Assembly: GCF_020164475.1 (NCBI RefSeq)
Contig: NZ_JAIQWX010000063.1
Span: forward strand, 1 to 34,204
Reading direction: 5' to 3'
Length of the DNA: 34,204 nt
Source: Pseudomonas sp. REP124
GTDB lineage: Bacteria; Pseudomonadota; Gammaproteobacteria; Pseudomonadales; Pseudomonadaceae
Both the position numbers and the translations under genes were made by a program. Below the pieces are notes generated by a model. It saw only the letters and a list, made by a program, of their open reading frames with translations. It was not told the origin of the DNA and did no database searches. This document shows, piece after piece, positions 32,679-34,204 of the stretch. The first letter of the stretch is position 1; every line of letters begins with the position of its first letter.

Positions 32679-32967
32679 TTAAGCCTCCACACGTTGAGGT
32701 CGTCAGTACAAGGCAAGGCGACCAGGTTCGTCCCCTATTTTCGTAGGCCTAGTCCAGCTTAGAAAGATTCTACCGCTGTCGCTTTACCTTCAATACCCAT
32801 AAGTTCAGATGCTAGGTATCCGCAGCTCGGTGACCACTTTCGCGGAGTGGGCCCAATCCAGCAATGAGCAGCTGTACTGAAGTGGGCTTGCCCGCCGACT
32901 GAGCTTATGCTGAAGGTGGGGGAGTTTCCAATTGGGAACGCAGCAGTCTAGATTCAGGAATTTCCAG

Positions 32968-33729
32968 ATGAGCGATATGCATATAGCCTCCTCAGCTTTG
33001 CGAAAGGCTACGAAGGTGGTGTTTTTTACCGGCGCGGGCATCTCCGCTGAGAGCGGGATACCCACGTTCCGTGACCAGCTCACCGGACTCTGGGAAAAAT
33101 ATGATCCTCAGCGCTTAGAAACAGCAGCTGCATTCCGTGAAAATCCGGCTTTGGTGTGGGGTTGGTATCTATGGCGACGACAGCAAGTAAGCCAGGCCAA
33201 ACCCAATGCTGCTCATTTCGCAGCGCCTCGTTTGGCTAGCACCGGCCGCCAGGTAGCGGTGGTCACTCAGAATATCGATGACCTGCATGAACGCGCTGGC
33301 TCGGAAGATGTAGTGCACTTGCACGGAAGCTTGGCGCAGCCGAAGTGCTTTGCCTGCCATCGAAGCGCTGAACTCACACCGGAGCAAACTACCGTCTCCG
33401 ATGAAGTCGCGCTAGTTGAGCCGCCTCGCTGTAAACGATGCAATGGAAGATTACGGCCCGGCGTCGTGTGGTTCAAGGAGGATTTGCCGGTCGGAGCCTG
33501 GAAAGCTGCAATGAACGTGATCAAAGACTGCGAAGTCCTGATCTCGGTTGGGACTTCAGGTGTCGTTATGCCCGCCGCAGACATTCCTGAAATCGCACTG
33601 GCCTTTGGAGCTACTGTGATTCATGTGAACCTGATGGATGTATCGTTAGGTGGGACGAACGAGCTCATGCTGATCGGGAAAGCGGCTGAGGTGCTGTCAA
33701 CTTTACTCAGTACTATAAGTACTCCATAA
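32968..33729 (+). CDS. Sir2-family NAD-dependent deacylase (sirtuin 5-like), second copy
   Basis: The 253-residue protein is paralogous to the sirtuin at 30591. GAGISAESGIPTFR lies at 22-35, TQNIDDLHERAG at 100-111, the catalytic His119 in HLHGS, zinc cysteines Cys127, Cys130, Cys155 and Cys158, and Tyr67/Arg70 for acyl-lysine recognition. The frame is open to a TTG at 32932, but ATG 32968 has AGGAA seven bases upstream. It is divergent from the BPSL0761-like gene across a 289-bp gap (32679-32967) in which I see no other gene. Two full sirtuins within 4 kb is unusual for Pseudomonas. Confidence 0.9.
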   Translation: MSDMHIASSALRKATKVVFFTGAGISAESGIPTFRDQLTGLWEKYDPQRLETAAAFRENPALVWGWYLWRRQQVSQAKPNAAHFAAPRLASTGRQVAVVTQNIDDLHERAGSEDVVHLHGSLAQPKCFACHRSAELTPEQTTVSDEVALVEPPRCKRCNGRLRPGVVWFKEDLPVGAWKAAMNVIKDCEVLISVGTSGVVMPAADIPEIALAFGATVIHVNLMDVSLGGTNELMLIGKAAEVLSTLLSTISTP

Positions 33730-33821
33730 ACGTAAGAACCATTACCTCATAGCCAGCGCCCGCCAACGGGCCGAAGACTTCGCAATCCTGATTATACCGC
33801 TAATGGACTTTTTCAGCAGAA

Positions 33822-33864
33822 TCGGCCGATTTCTGCCTGTCTCCAAGGGCTGAGACCGACCAAT
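33822..33864 (+). repeat. 43-bp imperfect palindromic repeat, copy C
   Basis: The element starts TCGGCCGATTTCTGCC and ends CCGACCAAT, 35/43 identical to copy A. It lies in the 183-bp gap 33730-33912 after the second Sir2-like gene. The gap holds no gene. Confidence 0.6.
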
Positions 33865-33912
33865 GAAAGACATCGATTATCTGTAAAAAAGAAGGGGCTA
33901 TCCCGTACTGCT

Positions 33913-34204
33913 TCAGGCTCTTGGCTCAGGCTGGGCACTCACAATCTCATTGTGACTTTCTTCGTTATCTCTACTCATATCTACTCCACGACAGGCCCCG
34001 CTTCCCGATTCAGCCCCCCACCCACACTGACTCCAGTGCCAATCCAATGCCTCTGCACTGACTCGATCAGAATCCTGTTTTGGCAGACGAACCAAAGAGC
34101 CGTCCAGCGTCGCGTAATCGGTTCCGATCAACTCTGGTGAAATCCGTATCACCATCTTCCCCGACTCAATGGCGATCAGCCGCAAATCAAACAGGGTGTG
34201 AATG
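33913..34204 (-). CDS. Partial unknown protein running off the window
   Basis: The frame is open from the right edge of the window to a stop at 33913-33915 and gives the last ~96 residues of a protein. The start lies outside. Visible segments are SGKMVIRISPELIGTDYATL and LDWHWSQCGWG near the middle, with a polar C-terminal tail (DNEESHNEIVS). I do not recognise a family. A TTG at 34185 could be a start but has no supporting ribosome site. Confidence 0.4.
   Translation of the reverse strand, partial: IHTLFDLRLIAIESGKMVIRISPELIGTDYATLDGSLVRLPKQDSDRVSAEALDWHWSQCGWGAESGSGACRGVDMSRDNEESHNEIVSAQPEPRA

Noticed and set aside
32805..32967. Insertion-sequence end between the BPSL0761-like and second Sir2-like genes (GAAAGTGGTCACCGAGC on the minus strand)
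   Set aside because: It vaguely resembles terminal sequences of Pseudomonas IS elements, but no transposase piece or second end is visible.
1..34204. CRISPR arrays
   Set aside because: No regularly spaced direct repeats and no cas genes were seen. The 43-bp repeats are kilobases apart and palindromic.

Overview
The window looks like part of a Pseudomonas chromosome, most likely the P. fluorescens complex. The grounds are a REP-type palindrome at the left edge, the gapN-like/FUSC/EamA/Lrp/YccA gene set, a DUF2790 protein, and many LysR regulators with GC-rich coding sequence. This assignment rests on gene content and motif recognition; no database was searched.

Bases 1-5190 look like ordinary chromosome. 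They hold an NADP-dependent glyceraldehyde-3-phosphate dehydrogenase-like ALDH, a FUSC membrane protein with a probable CTG start, an EamA exporter divergent from an Lrp/AsnC regulator, a YccA/Bax-inhibitor protein, and a complete tRNA-Ser(UGA) with its own promoter and terminator.

Bases 5200-17000 form an accessory metabolic and stress block. It contains a periplasmic cupin, an LRAT-like protein, a cyanate-detoxification set (cynS, a DUF2790 protein, cynT, and cynR 6.4 kb away), a DJ-1/PfpI protein, a secreted alpha/beta hydrolase, two overlapping LysR genes, a glutathione S-transferase and glutathione reductase. Two genes here are broken: a pyridoxamine-oxidase/2Fe-2S protein and a cupin fragment. 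The cynR promoter region and the cynS promoter region are a clear gap-free direct repeat (41/54 identical, exactly 7,918 bp apart). This suggests that the CynR control region was duplicated or that cynS and cynR were pulled apart.

Bases 17000-22023 hold a LysR regulator divergent from a tightly packed five-gene redox operon: FMN reductase, pirin, RutE-like nitroreductase, F420-type NADP oxidoreductase and Old Yellow Enzyme. It looks like an electrophile or quinone stress response.

Bases 22093-34204 look like a defence or genomic island. Two genes overlapping by ATGA encode a Rad50/SMC-like ABC ATPase with a zinc-hook CPVC and an unrecognised N-terminal domain, and a protein with a nitrilase-type Glu-Lys-Cys triad plus an unrecognised C-terminal half. 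I do not recognise this pair as a named system, and it is the best candidate here for something undescribed. Next to it is a STAND NTPase with a nuclease-like N-terminus and a TPR-like C-terminus. Further right are two paralogous sirtuin-5-like deacylases, an antitoxin of the Xre/MbcA/ParS type with no visible toxin, a BPSL0761-like small protein, and the decayed C-terminus of a tyrosine recombinase. A 43-bp imperfectly palindromic repeat occurs at the left edge, inside and near the right end of this island.
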